Positions 35,356 to 47,960 of a DNA stretch of 64,000 nucleotides are shown one piece after another. This stretch comes from Carallia brachiata. Lineage: Eukaryota; Streptophyta; Magnoliopsida; Malpighiales; Rhizophoraceae. The notes below the pieces were generated by a model. That model was not told the origin of the DNA. It saw only the letters and a list, made by a program, of their open reading frames with translations, and ran no database searches. The stretch spans positions 310,001 to 374,000 of the forward strand of contig JADCRB010000106.1 in the NCBI GenBank assembly GCA_021464245.1, written 5' to 3'. The translations under genes were made by a program, and so were the position numbers. How positions within the stretch are numbered: the stretch's first letter is position 1; the number at the start of each line of letters is the position of its first letter.

Positions 35356-36100
35356 TATACTCGTGCGGGCAAGCATCATGCTTTGTTGTTGCCGTCATCC
35401 CTTTTATAGTCATGCAGGTAAGGAGTAGGCCTTGTTACTACCATCTTACCTTTTATACTCATGTGGGCGTGCATAATGCTTTGTTCTTGTTGTCATCTCG
35501 CCTTTTATAGTCGTGCAAGCAACCAGTATGCTTCATTATTACTGTCTCGTCTTTTATAGTCTAGCGGGCGAGGACTGTACTTTTGTTGTTCTACTTGTCG
35601 CCATTATACTCTTACGGGCAAGGAGTCTGCTTTTATTGTTGATGTCATCTTTCCTTTTACACTTTTGTGGGCAAAGGGTATACTTTTTTTTTTGTACTTT
35701 TCGCCCTTTACATTACTCTGGGCAAGGAGTCTATGTTCAATACTGTTATCGTCTCACCTTTTATACTCATGTGAGCAAGGAGTATGGTTTTGTTGTTGTT
35801 GTCATTTTACCTTTTATACTAGGGTAGGTAAATAGTATACTTTTGTTGTCTTACTTGTCGCATTTTATACTCTTGCAAGCTGGGGGTCTGCTTTTATTGT
35901 TGTTGTCGTCTCACCTTCTATACTCCTGCGGGGTAGGAGTCTACTTTGTTGACGTTATCGTCTTGCCTTTTACGCTCGTGCAAGCAAGGAGTATGCTTTT
36001 GTTGTTGTACTGTTTGCCTTTTATGCTCTTACGGGCAATGAGTCTGCTTTAGTTGTTGTTGCTACCTTGCCTTTTACACTCGCGTTGGCAAGGAGTCTGG
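35356..36100 (+). repeat. ~745 bp segment duplicated at 43616-44362
   Basis: Ordered variant monomers ('aagcatcatgctttgttgtt', 'ccttttatagtcatgc', 'gggcatgcat.atg', 'ggactgtacttttgttgtt', 'gccctttatattactct.gg') are shared with 43616-44362 at a constant offset of ~8.26 kb. Confidence 0.75.
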
Positions 36101-39100
36101 TTTTGTTGTTGTTGTTGTCTCGCCTTTTATAATCGTGCAGGTAAGGAGTATACCTTACGGTTGCTGTCGCCATCTCGTCTTTTATACTCATGTAGCCAAG
36201 TAGTATGCTCTTGTTTTTATTATCGTCTCGCCATTTATACACGTACAGGCAAGCACTCTAGTTTTGTTGTTGTTGTCGTCTTGCCTTTTATATTTGTACG
36301 AGCGAGTGGCAGGCTTTGTTGTTGCCGTCTCGCCTTTTATATTCGCGTGGGCAAAGAGTATGCTTTCCTACTGTCTCTCGCCTTTTGTACTCTTGAAAGG
36401 AAGGAGACTAATTTTTTTGTTGTTGTCGTCTCGCCTTTTACACCTGTGTAGGCTATAAGTTTACTTTGCTGTTGTTACTGTCTTGCAATTTGTACTCGTG
36501 CGGGCACGAAGCATACTTTTGTTATTATAGTTTTTGCCTTTTATGCTCTTGTGGGCAAGGAGTCCACCCTTGTTCTTGTTACTGTCTCACCTTTTGTACT
36601 CTTGCAAGCTAGAAGTCTACTTTGCTGTTGTTGTCGTCCCACCTTGTATACTCATGCAAGCAAGGGGTATATTATTGTGGTTGCATTTTTCACATTTTAT
36701 ACTCTTGCGGGTAAGGAGTTTGGTTTTACTGTTGTTGCTGTCTCGCCTTTTATACTCGTATGGGTAAGGAGTATGGTTTTGTTGTTGTTGCCATCCCATC
36801 TTTTATACTTGTGCGGCCAAGTAGCATTCTTTTGCTATTGCACTTTTTACCTTTTATACTCTTGTAGGCAAGGAGTCTTATTTTATTGTTATTGTTGTCT
36901 AGCCTTTTATAATTGTGCAGGCAAGCAGCATGCTTTGTTGTTGCCGTCTTGCATTTTTTACTGTTGCGTGTAAGGAGTCTGCTTTTGCTATTGTTGCTAT
37001 CAATGCTATCTTCCCTTTTATACTTGTGCAGGCAAGGAGTCTGGTTCTGTTATTGTTGTCGTCTCTCCTTTTATACTCATGTGAGAAAGGAGCATACTTT
37101 GCTATTACTGCGTCGCCTTTTATACTCATGCGGGCAAGGAGTATACTTTGATATTGTTGTCGTGCCTTTTATACTCGTGCGGGTAGGGAGCATGCTTTTG
37201 TTGTTATTGTCGTCTCCCCCTTTGTAGTCGCACAAGCAGGGACTCTGGTTTTGTCATTGTTGCCGTCTCACCTTTTCTGCTGTTGTCTCACTTTTTATAC
37301 TTTTGCGGGGAAGGAGACTGCATTTGTTGTTGTTGTCGTCTCACCTTGTATACTCGTTCGAGCAGGGAGTATACTTTTCTTGTTCTATTTTTCGCTTTTT
37401 ATACTCTTGCGGGCAAGGAGTCTCGTTTTATTGTTGTTGCCATCCAGCCATTTATACATGTGCGGGCAAGAACCATGCACCTTTTATACTCTTGCGAGCA
37501 AGGAGGCTACTTTCGTTGTTGTTGCTGTCTTATCTTTTATACTTATGTGGGAAAGGAGTCTCGTTTAGTTGTTGTTGCTGTCTCGCCTTTTATACTCACG
37601 TGGGCAAAGTGTATGCCTTAATATTGTCGTTTCCCCTTTTATATTTGTTCGGGCAAGGAGCATACGTTCGTTGTAGTCGTCGTCCCGCCTTTTACACTCA
37701 TGCAAGCAAGGATTCTGGTTCGCCATTATTACGGTCTCGCCTTTAATATTCACGCAAGTAGGGAGTATTCTTTTGTTGTTGTTGCCATCTCACCTTTTAT
37801 GCTCATTCAGGCTAGGAGTCAGCCTTGCTATTATTACCGTCTCGCTTTTTATGCTATTGTAGGCAAGGAGTCTACTTTTGTTGTGGTTACCGTCTCGCCT
37901 TTTTTACACATACGGGCTAGGAGTCTGCTTTGTTGTTGTTGCCGCCTTGCCTTTTATTCCTGTGTAGACAAGGAGTTTACTTTTGTTGTTGTACTTTTTG
38001 TCTTTCCTATTCTTGTGGGCAAGGAGTCTGCTTTTGTTGTTGTTGCAGTCTCACCTTTTATGGATGTGCAGGCCAGGAGTCTGTTTTGCTGTTGTAACCG
38101 CCTCACTTTTATACCCATGCAGGGAAGGAGTATACTTGTGTTGTTGTACTTTACAACTTTTATACCCCTGTGGGTCCTACTTTTGTTGTTGTTGCCGTGT
38201 CGTCTTTTGCACCCGTGCTGGGAATGAACATGCTTTGTTGTCACTGTCTCGCCTTTTACACTTGTCCGATAAGGAGTATGGTTTGTTTTGCCATCTCGCC
38301 TTCTATACTCTTGCAGGCAAGGAGTCTGCTTCTGTTGTTGTCGTCGTCTCGTCTTTTATACTCGTATGGGCTAGTGTCTGTTTTGTTATTGTTACTGTCT
38401 CGCCTTTTATGCTCGTGCAGGCAACGAGTATACTTTTATTTTTATACTTTTTGCCTTTCATATCCTTGCGGGCAAGGAGCCTACTTTTGCTATTGTTATC
38501 ATCTCTGCTTTTATACTCATGCAGGAAGGAGTTTGGTTTTGTTGCTATTGCTGTCTTGCCTTTTTTACTCATGTCGGTAAGGAGTATACTTTTGTTGTTG
38601 TACTTGTTGCCTTCTATACTCTTGCGGGAAAAGAGCCTGCCTTTATTGTTGTTGTTGTCTCGCCTTTTATGCTTTTGCGGGCAATAAGCCTGCTTTGCTA
38701 TTGCTGTTGTCCAAACTTTGATGCTCGTCCGGGCAAGGAGTATGCTTTTATTGTTGTTGCCGTCTCGCCTTTTATAGTCGTACAAACAAGGAGTCTGCTT
38801 TTGTTGTGATTGTTGCCTCCCCTTTTATACTTGTGCAGGTAAGGAGTATGCATTGTTATTACCAACTTGCTTTTTACACTCGTGCAAACAAGGAGTATGC
38901 TTTGTCGTTGCCACCTCGCTTTTACACTCTTTTGGGAAAGGAGAATACTTCGCTATTACCATCTCGCCTTTTATACTCATGCGGGCAAGGAGTGTGCTTT
39001 GTCATTCTTGTCTTGCCTTTTATACTCGTGTGGGCAGGGAGTATACTTTTGTTGTTGGTGCTGTCTCGTCTTTTATACTCGCGCAGGTAAGGAGTCCAGG

Positions 39101-40739
39101 ATTGTTGTTGCTGCCGTCTCGCCAATTATACTCGTGCGAGCAAGCAGCATGCTTTGTCGTTGTCATCTCGCCTTTTATAGTCATGCAGGCAAGGAGTATA
39201 GTTTGTTGTTGCCATCTCGCCTTTTGTACTCGGGCAGGCGAGGAGTATACTTTTATTGTTGTACTTATCGCCTTTTAAACTTTAGCAGGCAAGGAGTCTG
39301 CTTTTATTGTTGTTGTCATCTCGCTTTTATACTTGAGCGGGCTAGATGTCTACTTCGCTGTTGTTCCCGTCTCACCTTTTATACTCGTGCAGGTAAGGAT
39401 TATAATTTTGTTTTTGTACTTTTTGCCTTTTATATCCTTGCGGGCAAGGAGTCTGCTTTTGCTGTTGTTACCATCTTGGCTTTTATACTCGTGTGGGAAG
39501 GTGCTTTTCACACCTTGCAGGCAAGGAGTCTGTTTTTTTTGTTGTTGTTGTCTTACCTTTTGCACTGGTGCAATTTAGGAGCTTGCTTTGCTGTTGTTGC
39601 TGTCTTGCCATTCATACTCTTGCAGGCAACGAGAATACTTTTGTTGCTGTACTTTTTGCCTTTCATACTCTTACAAGCTAGGAGTTTGCTTTTGTTGTCG
39701 TTGCTATGTTGCCTTTTATACTCGTGTAGGAAAGGAGTTTGGTTTTATTATCATTGTCATCTTTCCTTTTATAATCATGTGGGCAATGAGTAAAAAGTAT
39801 GCTTTGCTATTATTGTCTCGCCTTTTACACTTGTGTAGGCAAGGAGTATGCTTTTGTCATTGTTGCCATCTTGGCTTTATACTCATACCAGCTAGGAGTT
39901 TGTTTTGCTGTCGTTGCCGCCTCGCCTTTTATACTCATGCGGGAGGAGAGTATGCTTTTGTTATTGTACTTTTTGCCTTTTATACTTTTGCGGACAAGGA
40001 GTCTACTTTTGTTGTTGGTGTTGTCTCGCCTTTTATTCTTATGTAGACAAAGATTTTGGTTTTGCTCTTTTTAGTAGTTGCCTTTCATACTCGTGTGGGT
40101 AGGGAGTATTCTTTGTGGTTACCGTCTCACCTTTTATACTACTGCGGGTAGGGAGTAAGCTTTTGTTGTTATTCCAATCACGCCTTTTATACTCATATGG
40201 GCAAGGAGTTTGGTTTTTTTGTTGTTGCTGTCTTGCCTTTTAAACTTGTTCGGGCAAGCAGATGCTTTGTGATTGCTGTCTCGCATTTTATACTAGTACA
40301 GGCAAAGAGTATGCTTTGTTGTTGCCGTCTCACCTTTTATACTCTTGAGAGCAAAGAGTCGACTTTTGCTGTTGTTGTCATCTCACCTTTTATACTCGTG
40401 TGGCCAAGTAGCATTCTTTGTTGTTGCCGCCTTGCCTTTTATACTCTTGCGGGCAAACAGTCGGCTTTTGTTGTTGTTGCCATATTGCCTTTTATACTTG
40501 CATGGGCAACGAATTTGGTTTTGCTGTTGTTTCCGTCTCGCCTTTTATGCTCGCGCGGGCACGGGTTATGCTTTGATATTGCCATCACGCCTATTTTGCA
40601 TGTGCGAGCAAACTGTGCACTTTTGTTGTTGCTGCCATCTCGCCTTTGATACAAGTGTAGGCAAGGAGCATGGTTTGTTGTTGTCGTCTTGCCCTTCATA
40701 CTCGCGTGAGCAAGGAGTATGCTTTGTTGCTGACATCTT

Positions 40740-43600
40740 GCCTTTTATACTCTTGTGGGCTAGGAGTCTGCTTTGCTATTATTACTGTCTCGACTTTTGT
40801 GCTCGTGCTGGCAAGGAGTATAATGTTGGTTTTGCAAGTTTTGCCTCTTATATTTTTGTGGGCAAAGAGTCTACTTTTGCTGTTGTTGTCGTCTTGCCTT
40901 TTATACCCATGCATGGAACGAGTCTAGCTTTGTTGTTGTTGCCATCTTTCCTTTTATACTCAGGCAAGCGACAAGTATACTTTTGTGGTTGTACTTGTTG
41001 CCTTTTATATTCTTGCGTGCAAGGAGTTTGTTTTAGTGTTGTTGTCATCTTGCTTTTTATGCTCGTTCGGGCAAGAAGTCTCGTTCTATTGTTGATGCCG
41101 TCACGTATTCTATAGTCGTGCGGGCATGCAGCTGGCCTTGTTGTTGCCATCTCGTATTTTATACTTGTTCGGGCAGGGAATATGGTTTGGAGTTGCCGTC
41201 ATGCCTTTATTACCCATGTGGTAGGAAGTATGCTTTTGTTGTTATTGTTGTCTCACCTTTTATGCTCATCTAGACCAGTAGTCTGGTTTTGTTGTTGTTG
41301 CTATCTCGCCTTTCATACTCATGCGAGCAAGCAACATCCTTTATTGTTTTTGTCTCGCCTTTTGTACTCATGTGGGCAAGGAGTATGCTTTGTTGTTGCC
41401 GTCTCGTATTTTATATTCGTGTGGGAAAGGAGTATGGTTTGCAATTACTGTCATGCCTTTAATACTCATGTAGGCAAGGAGTATTCTTTTGTTGTTGTTC
41501 CCATCTCGCCTGTTATACTCGTCCAGGTGAGTAGTCTGGTTTTGTTACTGTTGTCGTCATGCCTTTTATACTCATGCAGGCAAGCAACATGCTTTGTTGT
41601 TGTCGTCTCGACTTTTATACTTTTGCGGGCAAGGAGTCGGCTTTTGTTGTTGCTGCGATCTCGCCATTTATACTTGTATGGACAAGGAGTTTGGTTTTGT
41701 TGTTGTTGCCATCTCGCCTTTTATGCTCATGCGGGCAAGGAGTATGCTTTAATATTGTTGTCACACCTTTTCTACTCATGCGAGCAAAAGGTTCGCTTTT
41801 GTTGTTGTTGTTGTCTTGCCTTTTCTACTCGTGTAGGCAATGAGTATGCTTTTTTGTTGTCGTCTTGCCTTTTATACTCATGCGAACAAGGAGTATGCTT
41901 TGTTTTTGTCGTCTCGCCTTTTATAGTCGTGTGGGCAAGGAGTCTACTTTGCTATTATTACCACCTCGGCTTTTATACTTGTGTGGGCATGGAGTATATT
42001 GTTGTTTTTGCAAGTTTTACCTTTTATGTTCTTGCAGGCAAAGTGTCTAATTTTGCTATTGGCCGTCTCGCCTTTTATCCCCATGCGTGCAAGGAGTCTA
42101 GCTTTGTTGTTGTTGCCATCTTTCCTTTTATACTCAGGCAGGCGACAAATACACTTTTGCTGTTCTACTTGTCGCCTTTTATACTCTGGCGTGCAAGGAG
42201 TCAACTTTAGTGTTGTTGTCGTCAAGCCTTTTATACTCCTGCGGGCAAAAAGTATCGTTTTCTTGTTGTCCCCGTGTCAGCTTTTATACTCGTGCGAGAG
42301 AGCAGGCTGCTTTCTTGTTGCCGTCTCATATTTTGTACTCGTGCGGGCAAGAGTATGGTTTGTAGTTGCCGTCATACCTTTAATACTCATGCGGGTAGGG
42401 AGTACGCTTTTGCTGTTGCTGTCGTCTTCCCTTTTATGCTCGTCTGAACAAGTAGTCTGGTTTTGTTATTGTCGTCGTCTCACCTTTTATACTTGTGCAG
42501 CCAAGCAACATGCTTTGTTGTTGTCGTCTCACCTTTCATACTCGTGTGGGGAAGGAGTATGCTTTGTTGTTGTTCTCGTCTTGTATGCTTTGTTGTTGTC
42601 GTCTTGTATTTTATACTCGTGCCGGTGAGGAGTACGGTTACAGTTGTCGTCATGCCCTTAATACTCTTGCAAGCATGGAGTATACTTTTGTTCCTGTTGT
42701 TATCTCGCCTTTTATATTCATCCGGGTGAATAGTACAATTTTGTTGTTGTTTCCGTCTTACTTTTTATACTCGTGCAGCAAGCAGCATGCTTTGTTGTTG
42801 TCATCCTACCTTTTATGCTCATGCGTAAATGCTTTGTTGCTACGGTGTCTCCTTTTAGACTCTTGTAGGCAAGGAGTCCGTTTTTGTTGTTGTTGCCGTA
42901 TCGCCTTTTATACTCGTATGGGTAAGGGGTCTAGTTTTGTTGTTGTTGTCGTCTCACCTTTTATACTCGTGCGGGCAAGAAGCATGCTTTGCTATTATCA
43001 TCATACCTTTTTTGCTCGTGCTAGCAATCTATGTTGTTTTATTGTTGTTGTCTTCTCGCATTTTATGCTCACGCAAGCAAAGAGCATGCTTTGTTGTTGC
43101 CATCTCGCCCATTATACTCGTGGAGGCTACGAGTCTACTTTGCTATTATTAACGTATCAGCTTTTATACTCGTTCGGGCAAGGAGTATACTATTGTTTTT
43201 GCAAGTTTTCCCTTTTATATTCTTACGAGCAAAGAGTCTACTTTCCTTGTTATTGCTGTCTCGCCTTTTATACCCGCGTGTGCAAGGAGTCTAGCTTTGT
43301 TGTTGTTCTGTCTTTCTTTTCATGCTCGGGCAAGCGATGAGTATACTTTTGTTGTTGTTCTTATAGTCGTTTACACTCTTGCATGGAAGGAGTCTGCTTT
43401 AATACTCGTGCGAGTAGGGAGTATACTATTGTTGTTGTTGCTGTGTCGCCTTCTATACTCATCCGGACAAGTAGTCTGGTTTTGTTGTTGTTGTTGTCGT
43501 CTTGCCTTTTATACTTGTACGAGTAGGGAGTATACTATTGTTGTTGTTGCGGTGTCGCCTTCTATACTCATCCGGACAAGTAGTCTGGTTTTGTTGTTGT
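40740..43600 (+). repeat. Higher-order repeat of ~1.18-1.19 kb, nearly three copies
   Basis: The rare variant 'tttgcaagtttt' occurs at about 40832, 42007 and 43198. Around each the same series follows: 'tttgctattatta', then 'gagtctagctttgttgttgt', then 'ctcaggcaagcgac.agtata'. Many monomers are involved (about 22 per copy), which points to repeated segmental duplication inside the array. Confidence 0.72.
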
Positions 43601-43618
43601 TGTCGTCTTGCCTTTTAT
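43403..43618 (+). repeat. Recent two-monomer tandem duplication (~109 bp x 2)
   Basis: 'gagtagggagtatactattg' followed by 'ctcatccggacaagtagtct' occurs twice in a row with only a few differences. This is the closest pair seen in this array and marks a recent duplication step. Confidence 0.8.
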
Positions 43619-44383
43619 ACTCGTGCGAGCAAGCATCATGCTTTGTTGTTGTCGTCATCCCTTTTATAGTCATGCGGATAACAAGTATGCCTTGCTGTTA
43701 CCATCTTACCTTTTATACTCGTGTGGGCATGCATCATGGTTTGTTCTATTATCGTCTCGCCTTTTATAGCCATGCATGCAAGGAGTATGCTTTGTTGTTA
43801 CCGTCTGGCCTTTTATAGTCTGGTGGGTGAGGACTGTACTTTTGTTGTTGTACTAGTTGCCTTTATACTCTTACAGGCAAAGAGTATGCTTTTGTTGTTG
43901 ATGTCGTATTGCCTTCTACACTTTTGTGGGCAAGGCGTATACTTTTGTTTTTGCACTTTTCGCCCTTTATATTACTCTAGGAAAGGAGTCTACATTCACT
44001 ACTATTATCGTCTAACCTTTTATACACATGTGAGCAAGGAGTCTGGTTTTGTTGTTGTTGTCGTCGTCCCACCTTTTATACTTAGGCAGGTAAAGAGTAT
44101 ACTTTTGTTGTTGTACTTGTCGCCTTTTATACTCTTGCAGACACGAAGTTTGGTTTTGTTGTTGTTACCATCTCGCCTTCTACACTCTTGCAGGGTAGGA
44201 GTCCACTTTGCTGATGTTGTCGTCTCGCCTTTTATGCTCATGCAAGCAAGGAGTATGCTTTTGTTGTTGTACTGTTTGCCTTTTATGCTCTTGCAGGTAA
44301 GGAGTCTGCTTTAGTTGTTGTTTTTACCTTGCCTTTTATACTTGCACCGGTAAGGAGTCTGGTTTTGTTGTTATTATTGTCCC

Positions 44384-47115
44384 TGACGGAGTTGCTGGAT
44401 GCAGGCCAAATGCAGCCCTCCAAAGCGCCATATGGTGCCCTGGTGTTGTTTTAGAAGAAACACGATGGCTCCCTGCGGATGTGTGTTGATTACAGGGCTC
44501 TGAACAAGGTGACAGTAAAGAACAAGTACCCTATTCCATTGATAGCAGGCTTGTTTGACAGGCTAGCGAGAGCCTTACATTTCACTAAGCTAGATCTGTG
44601 GTCTGGATATTGGCAAGTCAGGATTGCAGAAGGAGATGAAGGGAAAACCACGTGCATCACTCGCTATGGCTCCTACGAATTCTTGGTGATGCCATTCAGT
44701 TTGACTAACGCCCCTAATACTTTCTGTAATTTAATGAATGATGTGTTTTATGACTTCATTGATCATTTTGTGGTTGTATATCTGGATGATATTGTTGTGT
44801 ATAGTGAGTCCTTGGAGGATTACTTGTCCCACCTGAGGTTGGTATTGTCTAAGTTGAGAGAACACCAATTATATGTGAAAAAGGAAAAATGCGAGTTTGC
44901 CTGGTGAGAGATTATGTTCCTTGGGAATAGGGTGAGTCGAGGGCAAGTTAAAATGGACGAGAGAAAAGTCCAGGCAATAGTGAAGTGGGAGGCCCATACC
45001 AAAGTGTCTTAGTTGAGATCCTTTCTTGATATGTCTAACTACTACAAGGAGTTTGTGCAGGGTTACTCCAAAAAGGTGGCCCCATTGACAGAATTACTCA
45101 AGAATGATAGACCCTAGAGGTGGACCACAGATTGCCAAGAAGCCTTTCACAAGTTGAAGGTAGCAGTGTCCACGGAGCCGATCCTGAGGCTGCTTGATTT
45201 CGAGTTGCCTTTCAGTTTACTAACTGATGCCTCAGATAAAGCCATTGGAGGTGTGTTGGTGCAAGAAGGCCACCCCATTACCTATGAGAGCTAGAAACTC
45301 AATGATGCAGAGCAGCGGTACTCAGCCCATGAGAAGGAGATGCTGGCAGTGGTGCGTTGCCTTCGCACCTGGAGGGTGTATTCGTAGGGTACCCAGTTCT
45401 TGGTTCGGACCGAAAATGTGGCTAACACATTCTTTCAGACTCAGAAGAAGCTTTCTGTACGGCAGATGTGGTGGCAAAAGTTCTTGGCTGAGTACGATTT
45501 TACTTGGGAACACAAGCCAGGAAGGCAAAATCAGGTGGCAAATGCCCTAAGTCGTCGACAAGGGCAAGAGAGGGTTGCTGCCCTCACTCAAGTGTAGAGT
45601 GACTTGCTAGACAAAATTAGGGAACATGCCCCATATGATGCCACATATCTGCAAGTGGTACAGCAGGTCAAAGAGGTTGTGGTAAGGCGACACTGGCTCG
45701 ATAATAATTTATTGCATGCCAAGAGTAATCGTGTATATGTTCCCAGTGGTGCAAACCTTAGAAAGGAGATACTGTTGGAGTCTCATGATTCATAGTGGGC
45801 TGGTCATCCTAGCGTCGAAAGGATGATGGCCTTGTTGTCTCACAACTACTACTGGCCAAAGATGAAGATGACATCGAAGCATATGTCAAGACGTGCATCA
45901 CTTGTCAGCAAGACACGACAGAGCGGCAGAAGGAGGCAGGTTTGTTGCAGCCACTACACATTCCTACGAAGCCATGGGTGTTGGCTTCGATGGATTTCAT
46001 TGGCAGGTTCGTAAAGGTTGATGGCATGGGATCTGTCATGGTGGTGGTAGATTGGTTTTCCAAGTATGCGGTGTTTATTCCAGCCCCCTCTTCATGTCAA
46101 ACGGAGACAACCGCTGAGCTTTTCTACAAGTAGGTAGTAAAGTACTTTGGGTTGCCTGAAGATATTGCGAGCGATCGGGATCCTCGTTTCACTGGCAGGT
46201 TCTGGACATCATTGTTCAACATGATGGGTTCAGAATTGAAATTCTCTACTGCCAACCATCCTCAGACTGATGGCCAGACGGAGCGGATCAATGGCCTACT
46301 TGAGGAATATCTTCAACATTACGTGACGGCAAGCCAGCGGAATTGGCTTGAGTTGTGTCGGATTTGGCCTAATCTTGCTACAATCTTCATAAGTCCTCTT
46401 CCACAGGTATGAGTCCCTTTGAGCTAGCTATGGGGCAACAGCCCCTTACTCCTAATGATGTGGCCAGGACTAGCTCAGGAGGGAGATGTCCGGCAGCACA
46501 CGGTTTGCCTATTCTAAGCAAGAGCGGCTAGAGGAGGCCCAAGATAGCTTGGACAAGGCAGCCAGGCGCAGGAAAAAGTATGCGGACCGAGGAAGGAGGG
46601 ACTTGGAGTTCCAAGTTGGGATAAGGTGTTCCTAAAACTTACTCCCAAATTTGGAAGAAGATCAGCAGCAAGATAGTGCATTGTGGGCTGGTTCCAAAGT
46701 ATGACAATCCCTTCACAGTGTTGAAGAAAGTTGGCAATGTTGCATACAGGTTGCAGCTCCTAGAATGGTTGAAGGTGCATCCAACCTTCCACGTGAGTTT
46801 CTTGAAACCCTTCCACGAGGAAGCAGGCGATGAGCCTCTAAGGAAACAAGCATGACGTGCTCCCCTTACAATCAGAATTGAGTTCCAGCGTGAATTGGAG
46901 AGAATTCTAGACCACCAAACTTAGGGACAAAGTAAGAAGAACAGGCGGGTTGAGTACTTGGTTAAGTGGAAGAATGCCCCAGATAGTGAGGCGAGCTAGG
47001 AAAGAGATGAGACTCTATGGCAGTTCGAGAAGCAGGTGGAAGACTACCTATCAACCTTACCAACAAGGACGTTGGCTTCAACAGGTGTGGGTGGTTTGTT
47101 AGCCCCATGAACACT
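44384..47115 (+). pseudogene. Chromovirus (Ty3/gypsy) pol remnant: RT, RNase H, integrase, chromodomain
   Basis: The fragment starts mid-pol just before reverse transcriptase. In order it shows Y-R-A-L-N-K-V, F-T-K-L-D-L, F-L-V-M-P and catalytic [12 protein letters not shown] (44479-44907). RNase H follows (L-L-T-D-A-S-D-K-A-I-G-G-V-L, Y-S-A-H-E-K-E-M-L-A-V-V), then the integrase zinc region and core (V-L-A-S-M-D-F-I-G, D-R-D-P-R-F-T-G-R-F-W, N-H-P-Q-T-D-G-Q-T-E-R). The end is a chromodomain-like E-R-I-L-D-H-Q-T, V-E-Y-L-V-K-W-K. The stop overlaps the LTR at 47097. Many single TAG stops and some frameshifts fit loss of CAG and TGG codons by C-to-T change. It is cut at 44384 by satellite DNA. 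Confidence 0.88.
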
Positions 47116-47960
47116 TGGCATGCAAGAGTTGGCAGCACCTTGCGCCAATTCCTAGCATGGGACTTTGGAGTTGTTGGGCACTCCTTGAAGTAAGGTGAAA
47201 GCTGAGAGGGTCAGCATAGGCACGGGCCTACATGCGGGTCCTAGTGTGGACCAAGACTTGGGTTGGACAAAGGATGCTAGGCTACATGTTCGTGGGCTCC
47301 ATCAGATGTGCCATGGGCTTGGGCCAAGGGCCCAAAACACAGGATTGGGTCTTGGCCAAGCCTGCATGGCACTGCGTGGCACCGAGTCTCCTACGACGTT
47401 TGGAACGTGGGGATGTGTGGGTGTGGCTCTATCCGGTTGGCCGAGCATCTAGATAATGCTCATTAGATCGCGCATGGCAAAGGATCGTGTGTAGATACGG
47501 CTTATCGAAGATCAAGTGATGGATGATCGTGGGAGATAAGGCTTGTCAGGATCAAGTCATGGATGAGATCGTGGGAAGATCAGGATTATAAGCCACGATA
47601 GAGATTGTGGGGAGATAATGTTTATCTCCGAGCCCTGGATAGCTGGGGGTGTCAACTATGTATAGACCCTATGGGTTGTCATTTATACTCAGCGAAAGAG
47701 AAATCTCTTAGAGAGAAAGAGCGAAACACTGTTGAGTGTTCAAGTGATTATTCCTTTGCATTACTTGAGCTAAGTAATAAAAGGTTGGGAAAGGTTCCCG
47801 TATATGCTCTTGTGTCTCTTTTGAGTGAGTGAGTTGTGTACCTTACTTATAAAATTCCATTGTGCACATCGTTGTGTGTGCGGTTAGCTGAGATTAAGTG
47901 TGACTTAGTGCCATCACAAGGCAAAATTTTGGGCGAGAGAATCAGCCCTGTGACACCTAC
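47097..47960 (+). repeat. Chromovirus LTR, first of two in tandem
   Basis: It begins TGTTAGCCCC right after the chromodomain, as a 3' LTR should, and runs 864 bp. It contains 'ctatgtatagaccc' where the second copy keeps a TATA box, and 'aataaaagg' as a likely poly(A) signal. It is followed immediately by another copy. Confidence 0.8.

Larger units (their letters stand above)
26016..44383 (+). repeat. Minisatellite array 1, ~53 bp monomer, about 340 copies
   Basis: The block is tandem variants of one unit. A typical monomer runs 'tctcgccttttatactcgtg', then 'cgggcaaggagtatgctttt', then 'gttgttgttgccg', with units from about 47 to 58 bp. The (GTT)n part varies most and the 'ctttta.actc.tgc.ggcaa' core least. 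Each unit holds a dyad, ATACTC/GAGTAT around an 11-base loop. The plus strand is T- and G-rich. The monomer has no stop codon in most phases, so long hydrophobic frames appear in all three plus frames and Gln/Asn/Lys-rich ones on minus. None is a gene. The array shows higher-order repeats and ends at 44383 against a chromovirus fragment. Confidence 0.93.

Noticed and set aside
26100..44350. Dozens of 60-340 residue open frames on both strands (for example 41182-42210)
   Set aside because: They are translations of the ~53 bp satellite. All three plus frames are open, composition is repetitive, and starts are arbitrary. No gene structure or family motif is present.
44384..44400. Target-site duplication flanking the 12 kb block
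   Set aside because: Left 'ttattattgtc' and right 'cttgtactgtc' are only loosely alike and both are normal satellite sequence.
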